The notes under the pieces were generated by a model. It made no database searches. It was not told the DNA's origin and saw only the letters and a list, made by a program, of their open reading frames with translations. This document shows positions 39,101 through 48,386 of a stretch of DNA of 64,000 nt, piece after piece (the stretch's first letter is position 1; each line of letters starts with the position of its first letter). The stretch is from Amoebidium appalachense (lineage: Eukaryota; Ichthyosporea): the NCBI GenBank assembly GCA_963693365.1, contig CAVNZM010000011.1, positions 4,402,001 through 4,466,000 of the forward strand. Reading direction: 5' to 3'. The position numbers and the translations under genes are program-made.

Positions 39101-41423
39101 CTGCAACACCGGCTTTGTTTGGGATGTTAACGGCGTCAGCTGCAAGGACGACCCGTGCAAGAAGTGCGGTGCCAACACCAACTGCGTCAACGGCGCATGC
39201 GCGTGCAAGGACACCTACGTGTGGGACGTTACCGGCGTGAGCTGCAAGGAGGACCCGTGCAAGAAGTGCGGTGCCAACACCAACTGCGTCAATGGTCAGT
39301 GTGCCTGCAACACCAGCTTTGTTTGGGATGTTAACGGCGTCAGCTGCAAGGAGGACCCGTGCAAGAAGTGCGGTGCCAACACCATCTGCGTCAACGGCGC
39401 ATGCGCATGCAAGGACACCTACGTGTGGGACGTCCAGGGTGTCAGCTGCAAGGAGGACCTGTGCAAGAAGTGCGGCGCCAACACCAAATGTGTCAACGGT
39501 CAATGCGCTTGCAACACCGGTTATGTCTGGGACATCCAGGGTGTCAGCTGCAAGGTCCCCGCAGAAGACCCGTGCGCCAAGTGCGGTGTTAACACCGTGT
39601 GTGCCTACGGGCAGTGTTTGTGCAAGCCGGGCTTTGTGTGGGACGTACAGGGTGTCAGCTGCAAGCCACGTCCCGACCCGTGTGCCAAGTGCGGGGCAAA
39701 CACCGAATGTGAATATGGTCTGTGTATGTGCCAGGATGGCTTCATCTGGGACGTCCAGGGTGTCAGCTGCAAGGTGGACCCGTGCAAGAAGTGCGGCGCG
39801 AACACCAACTGCATCAACGGACAGTGTGCCTGCAAGACCGGCTACGTGTGGGACGTCCAGGGTGTTAGCTGCAAGGTTCCCGCAGACCCATGCGCCAAGT
39901 GTGGTGTTAACACCGTGTGTGCCTACGGGCAGTGTTTGTGCAAGCCGGGCTTTGTGTGGGACGTACAGGGTGTCAGCTGCAAGCCACGTCCCGACCCGTG
40001 TGCCAAGTGCGGGGCAAACACCGAATGTGAATATGGTCTGTGTATGTGCCAGGATGGCTTCATCTGGGACGTCCAGGGTGTCAGCTGCAAGGTGGACCCG
40101 TGCAAGAAGTGCGGTGCCAACACCAACTGCGCCAACGGACAGTGTGCCTGCAACACCGGCTTTGTGTGGGACGTACAGGGTGTCAGCTGCAAGGAGGACC
40201 CCTGCAAGAAGTGTGGCGCCAACACCAACTGCGTCAACGGACAGTGTGCCTGCAACACCGGCTTTGTGTGGGACGTGCAGGGTGTCACCTGCAAGGTACT
40301 TGCAGACCCATGCACCAAGTGTGGTGTTAACACCGTGTGTGCCTACGGGCAGTGTTTGTGCAAGCCCGGCTTTGTGTGGGACGTCCAGGGTGTCAGCTGC
40401 AAGGAGGACCCCTGCAAGAAGTGTGGCGCCAACACCAACTGCGTCAACGGACAGTGTGCCTGCAACACCGGTTTTGTGTGGGACGTGCAGGGTGTTAGCT
40501 GCAAGGTTCCCGCAGACCCATGTGCCAAGTGTGGCGTTAACACCGTGTGTGCCTACGAGCAGTGTTTGTGCAAGCCGGGCTTTGTGTGGGACGTCCAGGG
40601 TGTCAGCTGCAAGGAGGACCCCTGCAAGAAGTGTGGTGCCAACACCAACTGCGTCAACGGACAGTGTGCCTGCAACACCGGCTTTGTGTGGGACGTGCAG
40701 GGTGTCAGCTGCAAGATGCCCTCAGAGGACCCATGCAAGAAATGTGGCGCCAACACGGTTTGCACCAACGGACAGTGTGCCTGCAAGCCAGGCTTCGAGT
40801 GGGATGTGCAGGGGGTCAGCTGCAAGGACGTCAACGAGTGTGACCGCAAGTGGGATAACTGCGACCGTGTTAACGGTCGCTGCAACAACACCGTGGGTAC
40901 TTTCACCTGCACGTGCAACAGTGGCTACACGGGTGCTGGCATCACAACATCGCCGTGCAAGCCTAATGGCTCCGGGATCGAGTACTGCTCGTTGTATGGT
41001 CAGGTGAACAACGCTGGCAAGGTGACGGTCACTAATGCCGGCAGCCAGCTCACGATTTCCATCGACACCAGCAACATCAACATGAAAATCAAGGAGTCGC
41101 ACCTCGCCGTTGCCTGCTCGTTGGCTGGCATTCCCAACACTCGTGGCACTCCCGTCCCAGGTGCATTCAGACAGTGTGACGGCAAGACGTGTGTTGGTGC
41201 ACAGCACACCGTCGGCAAGATGACCGATAGCTACTCTCTTAACGTGTCCGGGCTCAAGTGCACACAGCTGACCGTGGTGGTTCACTATGTGCTTGCTAAC
41301 GGCGAGACGACGTTTGGCTGCGGCAAGTGCTTGGCTCTCACCTCTGCCCAGTCCAAGTGTGCCTATGAGTTCCCCAACACCAACAGGTGGTCGTACTATA
41401 TCCCTTACACCATAAAGGCATAA
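36198..41423 (+). CDS. secreted protein with about 39 tandem EGF-like repeats and a Ca-binding EGF
   Basis: Intronless, 1741 codons. Residues 1-22 are a signal peptide (WGLLSLVALQGASA). Residues about 30-200 are a beta-rich cysteine-containing domain with HVAVGC and NVATASRWMFC motifs. About 39 repeats of 34-37 residues follow, each with six Cys in the order C-x2-C-x5-C-x4-C-x-C-x12-C (type DPCKKCGANTNC). One calcium-binding type EGF follows (DVNECDRKWDNC...GTFTCTC). The C-terminal about 170 residues resemble the N-terminal domain (HLAVAC, FPNTNRWSYYI), so the repeats are bracketed by two related domains. No transmembrane helix or GPI tail is visible, so secretion into wall or matrix is likely; an adhesive or structural role is inference. 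Near-identical units mean copy number can change by unequal exchange, and assembly collapse is possible. Confidence 0.9.
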   Translation: MVSSLPQWGLLSLVALQGASALPSNFAEYSRDRRQASTGTYPLVVGQQTECGTVGVSFPTSTTIRVSFNIYPNFNTTTLRATHVAVGCRRDLMTLTAPGDFKTYATDPKYGDFVTGDIHSSLGLAGVSSDSYTFDLTTALKDCDRTNASTRFIVHAHADVNGPVTGTGWGCSARVGTKDCACNVATASRWMFCIDDIRCPDPCSKCGANTNCVNGACTCKDTYVWDVQGVSCKEDPCRKCGANTNCINGQCACNTGFVWDVNGVSCRDDPCKKCGANTNCVNGACTCKDTYVWDVTGVSCKEDPCKKCGANTNCVNGQCACNTGFIWDVNGVSCKEDPCKKCGANTNCVNGACTCKDTYVWDITGMSCKEDPCNKCGANTNCANGLCACNTGFVWGVQGVSCKDDPCKKCGANTNCVNGACACKDTYVWDVTGVSCKEDPCKKCGANTNCVNGECTCKDTYVWDVTGVSCKEDPCKMCGANTNCVNRACTCKDTYVWDVTGVSCKEDPCKKCGANTNCVNGVCACKDTYVWDVTGVTCKEDPCKKCGANTNCANGQCACNTGFVWDVNGVSCKDDPCKKCGANTNCVNGACACKDTYVWDVTGVSCKEDPCKKCGANTNCVNGACACKDTYVWDVTGVSCKEDPCKKCGANTNCVNGVCTCKDTYVWDVTGVTCKEDTCKKCGANTNCANGQCACNTGFVWDVNGVSCKDDPCKKCGANTNCVNGACACKDTYVWDVTGVSCKDDPCKKCGANTNCVNGQCACNTGFVWDVTGVSCKDDPCKKCGANTNCVNGQCACNTGFVWDVTGVACKDDPCKKCGANTNCANGACTCKDTYVWDVQGVSCKEDPCKICGANTNCANGQCACNTGFVWDVQGVSCKVSADPCTKCGVNTVCAYGQCLCKPGFVWDVQGLSCKEDPCKMCGANTNCVNGACACKDTYVWDVTGVSCKEDPCKKCGANTNCVNGQCACNTGFVWDVNGVSCKDDPCKKCGANTNCVNGACACKDTYVWDVTGVSCKEDPCKKCGANTNCVNGQCACNTSFVWDVNGVSCKEDPCKKCGANTICVNGACACKDTYVWDVQGVSCKEDLCKKCGANTKCVNGQCACNTGYVWDIQGVSCKVPAEDPCAKCGVNTVCAYGQCLCKPGFVWDVQGVSCKPRPDPCAKCGANTECEYGLCMCQDGFIWDVQGVSCKVDPCKKCGANTNCINGQCACKTGYVWDVQGVSCKVPADPCAKCGVNTVCAYGQCLCKPGFVWDVQGVSCKPRPDPCAKCGANTECEYGLCMCQDGFIWDVQGVSCKVDPCKKCGANTNCANGQCACNTGFVWDVQGVSCKEDPCKKCGANTNCVNGQCACNTGFVWDVQGVTCKVLADPCTKCGVNTVCAYGQCLCKPGFVWDVQGVSCKEDPCKKCGANTNCVNGQCACNTGFVWDVQGVSCKVPADPCAKCGVNTVCAYEQCLCKPGFVWDVQGVSCKEDPCKKCGANTNCVNGQCACNTGFVWDVQGVSCKMPSEDPCKKCGANTVCTNGQCACKPGFEWDVQGVSCKDVNECDRKWDNCDRVNGRCNNTVGTFTCTCNSGYTGAGITTSPCKPNGSGIEYCSLYGQVNNAGKVTVTNAGSQLTISIDTSNINMKIKESHLAVACSLAGIPNTRGTPVPGAFRQCDGKTCVGAQHTVGKMTDSYSLNVSGLKCTQLTVVVHYVLANGETTFGCGKCLALTSAQSKCAYEFPNTNRWSYYIPYTIKA
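36792..40827 (+). repeat. about 102-bp coding tandem array (EGF-like units)
   Basis: The DNA units alternate between two main subtypes, ACKDTYVWDVTGV and ACNTGFVWDV(N/Q)GV, with a third subtype (GVNTVCAYGQCLCKPGF) only in the 3' half. Alternation of subtypes shows duplication of two-unit and larger blocks. All changes keep the frame. Confidence 0.9.
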
Positions 41424-42649
41424 GCAAACTTTTGCCGCTTGTCGCGTGTATCATGTCGCATGTATCTAGTTGTATAGTTTTTTATAATGTACAAAGACTT
41501 GATAACCACCAACTCAATATATTATATTTAGTAGCTCCTCCAAGGCGTGCATGTGGACTCTATACCCAACTGTGTTGGGTTGAGTTTCTAGTGTGATGAG
41601 AAAACTGTCCATATTTAGTAAAAGCAGTCGTAAAAACAAAACCGAATCTCTGTTTGAGTCCTGTATCTACACCCCCCCTCTCCCCTCCCCGTAGGCCATC
41701 CCCCCCTCGGGCAAAGGCATCGGCCCAGTCTGAGATTGTGTGTGTTGCGGGAAGGAGAAGGGGGGGGGGTAGCTGTGTCTGGCCCTGGGCCGAGATTGTG
41801 TGTGTTGCGGGAAGGAGAAGGGGGGGGTAGCTGTGTCTGGCCTCTGCCCAGTCTGAGACTGTGTGTGTTGCGGGAAGGAGAAGGGGGGGTAGCTGTGTCT
41901 GGTGTTGCACACGAAAAACGTTTATGTGCATGTATGTCCTTGGGTGGGTGGGGGTCCGGGGAGGGGAGGGGGAAAGGGGAGAAGAGGGGCCCCGGGAGGA
42001 TTAGAAGGGGAAAGGTGGGGGGGGGGAAGCTACGAAAAACGTGTATGTGTGTGCAGGTTGCTTGTGCTGCAGTCGAAGTGGCTAAGTGTTCGTGCCTGTG
42101 ACCGGGTGGGTGCGTGAGTGGGTGGGTGGGGGGAGGGAGGCCCCGGGTTGGGGGGGGGGAGGGGGGGAGAAGAAGGGGAGGGCTGGCCTGAGCCGCAGTC
42201 GAAATGGCTGTGTTCGTGTTTGTGGTCCGAGGAAGGGGGGGGGGGGGGGGGGGGGGGGGGGTTGTTGGAGGCAGGGGGGGGGGGGGGGAGGGAGGGGGCT
42301 CTTGCCTGTGTCATGTTGTACATACACTGCAGTGGAATGCTTCGTGTTTGTGACCGGGAGGGGTTGGGGTTTGGGGAGGGCTGTGTCCGTCCCACGTACT
42401 GCAGCATAGTGTTCGTGCTCGTGACGGGTGGGTCCATGGTGCTGATGGTGGTCACGGGTGGTGGTGATAGTGGTGGGGGGAGGGGGGGGGGGGAGAGGGA
42501 GGGGGGAGGGGGAAGGGGTGGAGGGGAGGGGGGAGGGGACGGGGGAAGGGGAGGGGAGGAATTGGGGGGGCAGGGGTTACAGTGTGTGTTTGTGTGTGTG
42601 TGTGTGTGGTTGGGGGGGGGGGGGGGGGGGGGCGCTGGGGAGGGCTTAC
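41424..42649. other. 3' flank of the EGF gene followed by minisatellites
   Basis: 41424-41690 is unique flank. 41712-41905 has three tandem copies of about 65 bp (GAGA(T/C)TGTGTGTGTTGCGGG followed by AAGGAGAAGG, a G run and GTAGCTGTGTCTGG). 42045-42440 has about five looser units with CTGCAGTCGAA-TGGCT-GTTCGTG...GTGACCGG. 42470-42640 is poly-G. Confidence 0.7.
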
Positions 42650-42755
42650 ACGAGGTGCAAGTGTCCTCATGCAGTGTGGTGTGTATTTGCGTGTGAGACG
42701 TCGACAGTGTGTGGTGAACTTGTGAGGATGTCCTGCTTTGCCCATTGCCATATCA
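42650..42755 (-). CDS. single exon of an unidentified minus-strand gene
   Basis: 106-nt open exon (phase 2 to 0), acceptor CCACACATTCTAG, donor GTAAGC. It encodes DMAMGKAGHPHKFTTHCRRL then TRKYTPHCMRTLAPR, basic and rich in His and Cys. Partner exons were not found. Confidence 0.35.
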
Positions 42756-43043
42756 CTAGAATGTGTGGTTGTATGTGTGTGCGTGTTTTGCCGCAGCATC
42801 ACACAACCAAGCTGTGTGTGTGTGTTTGTTTGTGCTGAAAAAAATTGCATGATCCGAGGTCCCCCCCCCCCCTCTCCCCCCCCCCCCCCCCCCCCCCCCC
42901 CCCTTCCCCCCCCCCAGTGCGCTCCTCCTAAGCCTCTCAAACACACACGGCACTGGGACTCTTTCACACAAAAAACTTGCTGAGTGTGTTTTTGTATGTA
43001 TTTGTGTGTGTGTCTGTGTGTGTGTGTGTGTGCGCGTGTGCCT

Positions 43044-43075
<32 letters not shown>

Positions 43076-43095
43076 TTGTGTGCGTGCGTGCGTGC

Positions 43096-43140
<45 letters not shown>

Positions 43141-43320
43141 TGTGTCTGCATGTGCGTGTGTTCGGTTTGTTTCCGTCATTTTGCTTCTTCTCTATCATAT
43201 TTTCCTGGGGGCCGGGGGGGGGGGGGGGGGGGGGGGGAGGCTGGAGGGGGGGCCAGGGAAGAAGGGGGAAAGGGGGGGGGGGGGGGGGGGGGGGGGGGAG
43301 GGTCAAGGGGACCGGACTAG

Positions 43321-43479
43321 ATTACTCTGAATGCTGCATTAAGACGACAATAGGGCTAACAGGCAAAGCATGCAAATACGTGATATGCAAGTCATGCAGC
43401 CCCGGGAACTTCAAATGTTTGTGTGCCGAGGTATAATACAATCAAAAGGACTTAAACAGGTGAGAGCAGTGTGTGTGTG

Positions 43480-43512
<33 letters not shown>

Positions 43513-43698
43513 TCTGCTTCTTCTGTTCCTGTAGTCCCCCCCCCCCCCCCCCCCCCCCCCCAAACCCACCACACACACATCCACCAACCACCACCACCAC
43601 CAGGACCCCTGCAATTCACTCCTCTGTTTCTTTTTTCCAGAGTCACTTTTTCCTTTCGGAGGCTCCCCTTTGGCTCTTAACAATCCATTCCCCCCCCC

Positions 43699-43699
<1 letters not shown>
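43321..43699 (+). CDS. Cys-rich exon pair of an unidentified plus-strand gene
   Basis: Exon 43321-43430 (phase 1 to 0) encodes a Cys-rich stretch (ECCIKTTIGL...CKYVICKSC...FKCLC) with a GTATAA donor. Exon 43641-43699 follows a very strong TGTTTCTTTTTTCCAG acceptor and ends at GTATGT before a (GT)n tract. Phases match (0 to 0). No start or stop located. Confidence 0.35.
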
Positions 43700-43791
<92 letters not shown>

Positions 43792-44437
43792 CCAGGAGGG
43801 ATGGGGGGAGGGGAGGGACTCGGAACGAGAGGGAGAAAAAGTGTGTGGAGGAGGGAATGCAAAGGTTATGGATGAGAGCATTTCAAAGAGTAGACAAACC
43901 TTTAACCATGGGGATTGGGCGCCCGGGGGGGGGGGGGGGGAGGGGGGGGGGGGGGGGGGCGGGGGGAGGGGGGATGGGGGGAGGAGGAGGGGGGGGGGGG
44001 GGGGGAGGGGGAGTAATCAATGTACACAAGGCATAGGCGCAAGCAACCCGTTTCTAGTTGCATATGTAGTCTTTTATATTATTATTATTGGTGGATGTGT
44101 AGGTCACACGAGACGAAATGAGTGCCTATGTAGCCACATACTACACAAAAAGGCAGGGGGTATACACAAGGTGACTATTACTATCAAACACAATTCCGGT
44201 TTTGTCTGGTCAATGTCCTAGTGGTGGCTCCCATCCGTATTCCTATTCACTGATAAGGTTCGACTGTACTCCCATTCACTGATAAGGCACCAAAATCGGT
44301 CGAGGTAAAATGTACATACAAAAAGAGTTTGGATTTTACATGAAAAAAACGAATGTTACTACCCACCGCTGACATTACTCATAACGATTCCTAAATCATG
44401 GCCGTTGTAGAGTCGTGATATTGTGAAGTGTACCGAC

Positions 44438-44627
44438 TCACTCCGACATCTCGTGCTCAGATGCAGATCGCCGGCGTTTTCCTGTAAGAAAACAAACGGT
44501 CAGCATCATCTCAGTGTGTGCAAACAAACAAGCAAGACACGGCGCCTATGAGAGACATGCACACATGAAGGATGAGCGGGCATGCATGTGTGTTTGTGTG
44601 TTTGTGTGTGTGTTTGTGTGTATGTGT

Positions 44628-44675
<48 letters not shown>

Positions 44676-46282
44676 AAGGGGGGGGAGGGGAGAGAGGGGG
44701 AGTTCCCTGAAGGTAGATTAGGGGGTAGAGGTGGAATTGAGGAAGGCTGTTGGGAAAATGGGAGGGAGAGGGGAAGGGGTTGGGGGAGGGAGAGGGGAGA
44801 GGGAGAGAGGGAGAGGGGGGGGGGAGGGGGGAGGGGAGAGGGGGAGGGGGAGGGGGGAGGGGGAGGGTGAGGGGGGAGGGGGAGGGGGAGGGAGGGGGAG
44901 GGGGGGAAAGAGAGGGTAGGGGGGGGGAGGGAGGATGGGTGGGAGGGAGGGAGTGAGGGAGTGGGAGGTGATCAACACTTGGTCGTCGAAACACACCGAC
45001 TAATTTCGAATGCTGGGGGGAAGCAGATACAGGCAGGTGGCCAAGGGAATATCCAATTTGGTAGGTGGCATAAGGAGTCGGGGGGGGGGGGGGGGGGGGG
45101 GGGGAGGGGGGGGGAGACTAAGATGGAAACTCTGCTTGTACACTCGGCGTGTGTAGCATTCAATATCAAGGCTACTAGCATGCATGTGAGGTGGAAGGGA
45201 GTGGAGCAGGGGATTGCCGGTTGCAAGATTGTGTGTGTGTGTGTGTGAGGCAGGGTAGGGTTTGGGGGGGGGGGGGGAGGGGGGAAGGAGTGGTGAAAGA
45301 AGAGTGGGAGGTGAGAGAAGGGTGGTGAAATGGTGGTGGTGGGGGGGGGGGGGGGGGAGGGGGGGGGGGGGGAGCTTCGGGGGAGAAGGGTGGGGCGGCA
45401 AAAAGAAGGGGGGGGGGGGGGGGGGGGGGAGAGGGGAAAGGGAGTAGTTGAATGTAACTGATGACCGGAATAAGTGCAAAGCCGACGAATAAATGCAGAT
45501 TCGACGAAAGGTGAAACAGCACTCACAACTTCGCTCTCGTATTGGAGGAGGGCTGGAGAAGATGGGGAGGTGCTGGGTGGGGGTTCGGGGGTGGGTGGGT
45601 GGGTGGGTGGGGGGCGGGGAGGGGGGGGGGGGGTTGGGGGAGAAGGCGGAGAGTTTGGGGGGGGGGGGGGGGGGGGGTTGAATGTAACTGATGATCGAAA
45701 GTGCAAAGCCAACGAATAATTACAGATTCAATGAAAGATGAAACAGCACTCAAAACTCCACTTCCGTATTGAAGGAGGGTTGGGGATTATGGGGAGTTTT
45801 TTTGGGGAGGGGGGAGGGGGGAGTTGCATGTAACTGATGACTGAAATAAGTTCAAATCCAAGGAATAAAAGTAGATTCGATGAAGGATAAACCAGCACTC
45901 AAACCTTCACTCTCGTATTGGAGGAGGGTTGGGGAAGGTGGGGAGGTGGGAGGTGGCGGTGGTGGTGAGGGGGTGGGGGAGAGGGCCTTGGGTGACAATT
46001 GTGGGAGGCGGAAGGTGGGGGGGGGGAAGGGGGGGGAGTTGAATGTGACTGATGATTGAAATAAGTGCAAAACTAACGAATATGGAGCAGAAATCACATC
46101 TTCGCTCTCGTATTGGAGGAGGGTTTGGAAAGAGAACGGAAGAGAGGGGAGGGGGAGGGGGGAAGGGGGCAGGGGGGGAGGGGGGGAAGGGGGCTCTTAC
46201 GTTGGTTGTCAGAATGCAAGGATTTTCTCTTTGACTGCCGGGTGTGGCTTGGTGAAGAGTCATCACCTGAGTCCGTGGCACC
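44438..46282 (-). CDS. C-terminal exons of an unidentified, probably nuclear protein
   Basis: Exon 46201-46282 (acceptor TATTTTGCATATAG with an ATACTAAAC branch site, donor GTAAGAG) encodes GATDSGDDSSPSHTRQSKRK... Exon 44438-44481 follows TTGTTTTCTTACAG and encodes KRRRSASEHEMSE then TGA. Phases agree (1 to 1), and the join creates a run of basic residues like a nuclear localisation signal. Upstream exons are not found; other short open exons inside the 1.7-kb intron (near 45000 and 45150) are not excluded. Confidence 0.45.
45440..46140. repeat. four-copy tandem repeat of about 190-230 bp
   Basis: Units begin near 45449, 45680, 45822 and 46040. Each has a TTGAATGTAACTGATGA box, a CAGCACTCA(C/A)AA-type box and a CGTATTGGAGGAGGGTTGGG-type box, separated by G runs of differing length. 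Only the first unit keeps both an AG acceptor and a GTGAGT donor on the minus strand. Confidence 0.75.
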
Positions 46283-47537
46283 CTATATGCAAAATAGTTG
46301 GTAAAGTTTAGTATACGGTATTTGGTATGCAATAAGGAGGGGCAGGCTTGAAGGAAGAAAAAAAAAGGTTACGTTATCTGCTAGAAAGCTTATGATGTAT
46401 CATGCCAGACAGTGCATTGTGATAGCCAAGGAAACCCAAAGCCGCAGAAAATGGTAGCTTAATTGTTCGTTTCCGGTGATCCCCCCCCCCCCCCTCCCCT
46501 CCCCCCCCCTCCCCCCCTCCGCCCGCCCATAACACACACAAACACACACAAACACACACATCCCACCCCACAGCTTCGCTCCTCTCCCCGATCCCTAATC
46601 TGAATGCACGAAGCCGATAATTGTGCGTGGATGTGTGGTTTACTTGCATATCGTAACGGCTCACTGCGAAAGTGGACACGGGAGCTAGACACAAAGTGGA
46701 TTAGGGGAGTGGTAGGTTGTTGTGAGAGGTGATGTGGTAGGTGTGCGTTTGGCAGAGAAAGAAGGGTGAAGGGGAGGGAGGGGGGGGGGGGGGGGAGGGG
46801 GGGGGGGGGGGGAGATGGGCAGATGGGCACAAGGGAGGGGGGGGGAGGGGGAAGGTGGGGGGAGAGGGGGAGGGAGATGGGCGCAGGGTGGGGGGGGGAG
46901 GGGGGGGGGGGGGGGGATGGGAACCAGCTCAAGAAAGTGAGAGGGAAGGAGAAGGCGGCGGGAGGGGGAGGGAGGGAGGGAGGGAGGCAGAGGGGGAGGG
47001 AGGGACGGACGGACGGAGGGAAGTGGGGGAGGGAGGGAGGGAGGGAGGGAGGGAGGGAGGGAGGGGGGAGGGAGGGAGGGAGGGAGGGAGGGTCGGAGGG
47101 AGGGAGGGAAGGAGGGAGGCAGAAGGGCTGTGTAGATGGAGGGAGGGTGGAAAGGAGGAAAGCATTTTTAGGATTACCGCGGGGGAATGGGGCATTGCGA
47201 AGAAACCAGGAAGGAACAATTTCTTAGCAGGAAAAGAGCGGCAGCAGGTATGACAAAGGAAAACTAGCTGTTTACGGGGGAAAAGGGAAGGGGATAGGCA
47301 TCAGCCTGCGGCACTGTGGTCGAGACATTGTGGCAGCGCAGGCCCAGAGCAAGAGCCCTAACCACTTTGGCCGTGTCCGCGCAACGTGCACGCCCCTACG
47401 TGCCTACATGTTAGTCACTTGCTTGAAACACTTCATGCCCTCCCTCCCCTCCCCCCTCCCCCTCTCCCCCTCCTACCCCCTCCCCCTTCTCCCCCCCTCC
47501 CTCCCTCCCTCCCCCCCCCCCCCACACACACACACAC

Positions 47538-47575
<38 letters not shown>

Positions 47576-47655
47576 TTCCCCCCCTCTCCCCTCCCATGCC
47601 TTTTCCATCTCCTACCCCCACCTGCCTACCCACATCCCTACCACACCACACTCAC
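46283..47655. other. purine/pyrimidine low-complexity region with isolated open islands
   Basis: Poly-C/poly-G, then (GGGA)n at about 46960-47120. Island 47140-47250 ends at a strong plus-strand GTATGA donor, and island 47290-47420 is open on both strands; neither could be joined into a gene. 47440-47600 is C-rich. Confidence 0.4.
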
Positions 47656-47755
47656 CCAATGAAATAAGCAAAGAGACGGTTCAAGCACACATTTTTCCAT
47701 GCAAAAAACAATGACATCCACGTTTCCTGCCTTTTTTATCTCACTGCAACCACAC
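47656..47755 (-). CDS. single exon of an unidentified minus-strand gene
   Basis: 100-nt exon (phase 2 to 0): acceptor TGTTTTTGTTCAG, strong GTGAGT donor. It encodes CGCSEIKKAGNVDVIVFCME... ending LCLFHW. It lies 3' of the terminal exon of TRIM-like gene B, so it belongs to another gene or an alternative end. Confidence 0.35.
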
Positions 47756-48034
47756 CTGAACAAAAACACTTTCCCGTTCCACGTCCCTTCTTCCCTGCTA
47801 GCTCGACACTCCCCCCTACCCCTCACCTCCCCCCCCCTTTTGACCCCCTCCCCCTGTGCCCCCCACCCCCCCCTCCCCACACACACACACATGGGACCAC
47901 CTCAAATCATCGACTTTCTCCCCTCCATACTAGTAGAGGAGGGAATCAGACATCATAGGGATACGCATATCATAAACACCCCTCCTCAGCACACCATTCC
48001 GCTATATATGTTGTCCTCCCAGCGTGCGGTATAA

Positions 48035-48331
48035 CTATTGTAGTTTAGAGGTTTTAGGTGGAGGTGTATGAACGGAAAACCATCTCCTTCCCACCGTCAC
48101 CATTACCTTAAACAAGAGAGTGACAAGGGTTCGTGGGGGGCGGGGGGAGGGGGGGGGGGGGAGGGGGGGGGGGAGGGAGGGGGGAGGGGGGGGAGGGGGG
48201 GGAGGGGGGGGGAGGGAGAGGGGTGTAAAACTGGAGCATGCATACATCAAGAGGACGAGCAAGTGATGAAACACCAGTATAGCAGATATTGGAGGGGGAG
48301 GCGAATACCAATCCATACACACACGCGTGCG

Positions 48332-48386
<55 letters not shown>

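Noticed and set aside
36603-39503. 966-codon open frame antisense to the EGF repeats
   Set aside because: It is the complement of a 102-bp in-frame repeat; absence of stops in one unit removes them from all. No signal peptide, splice context or family similarity.
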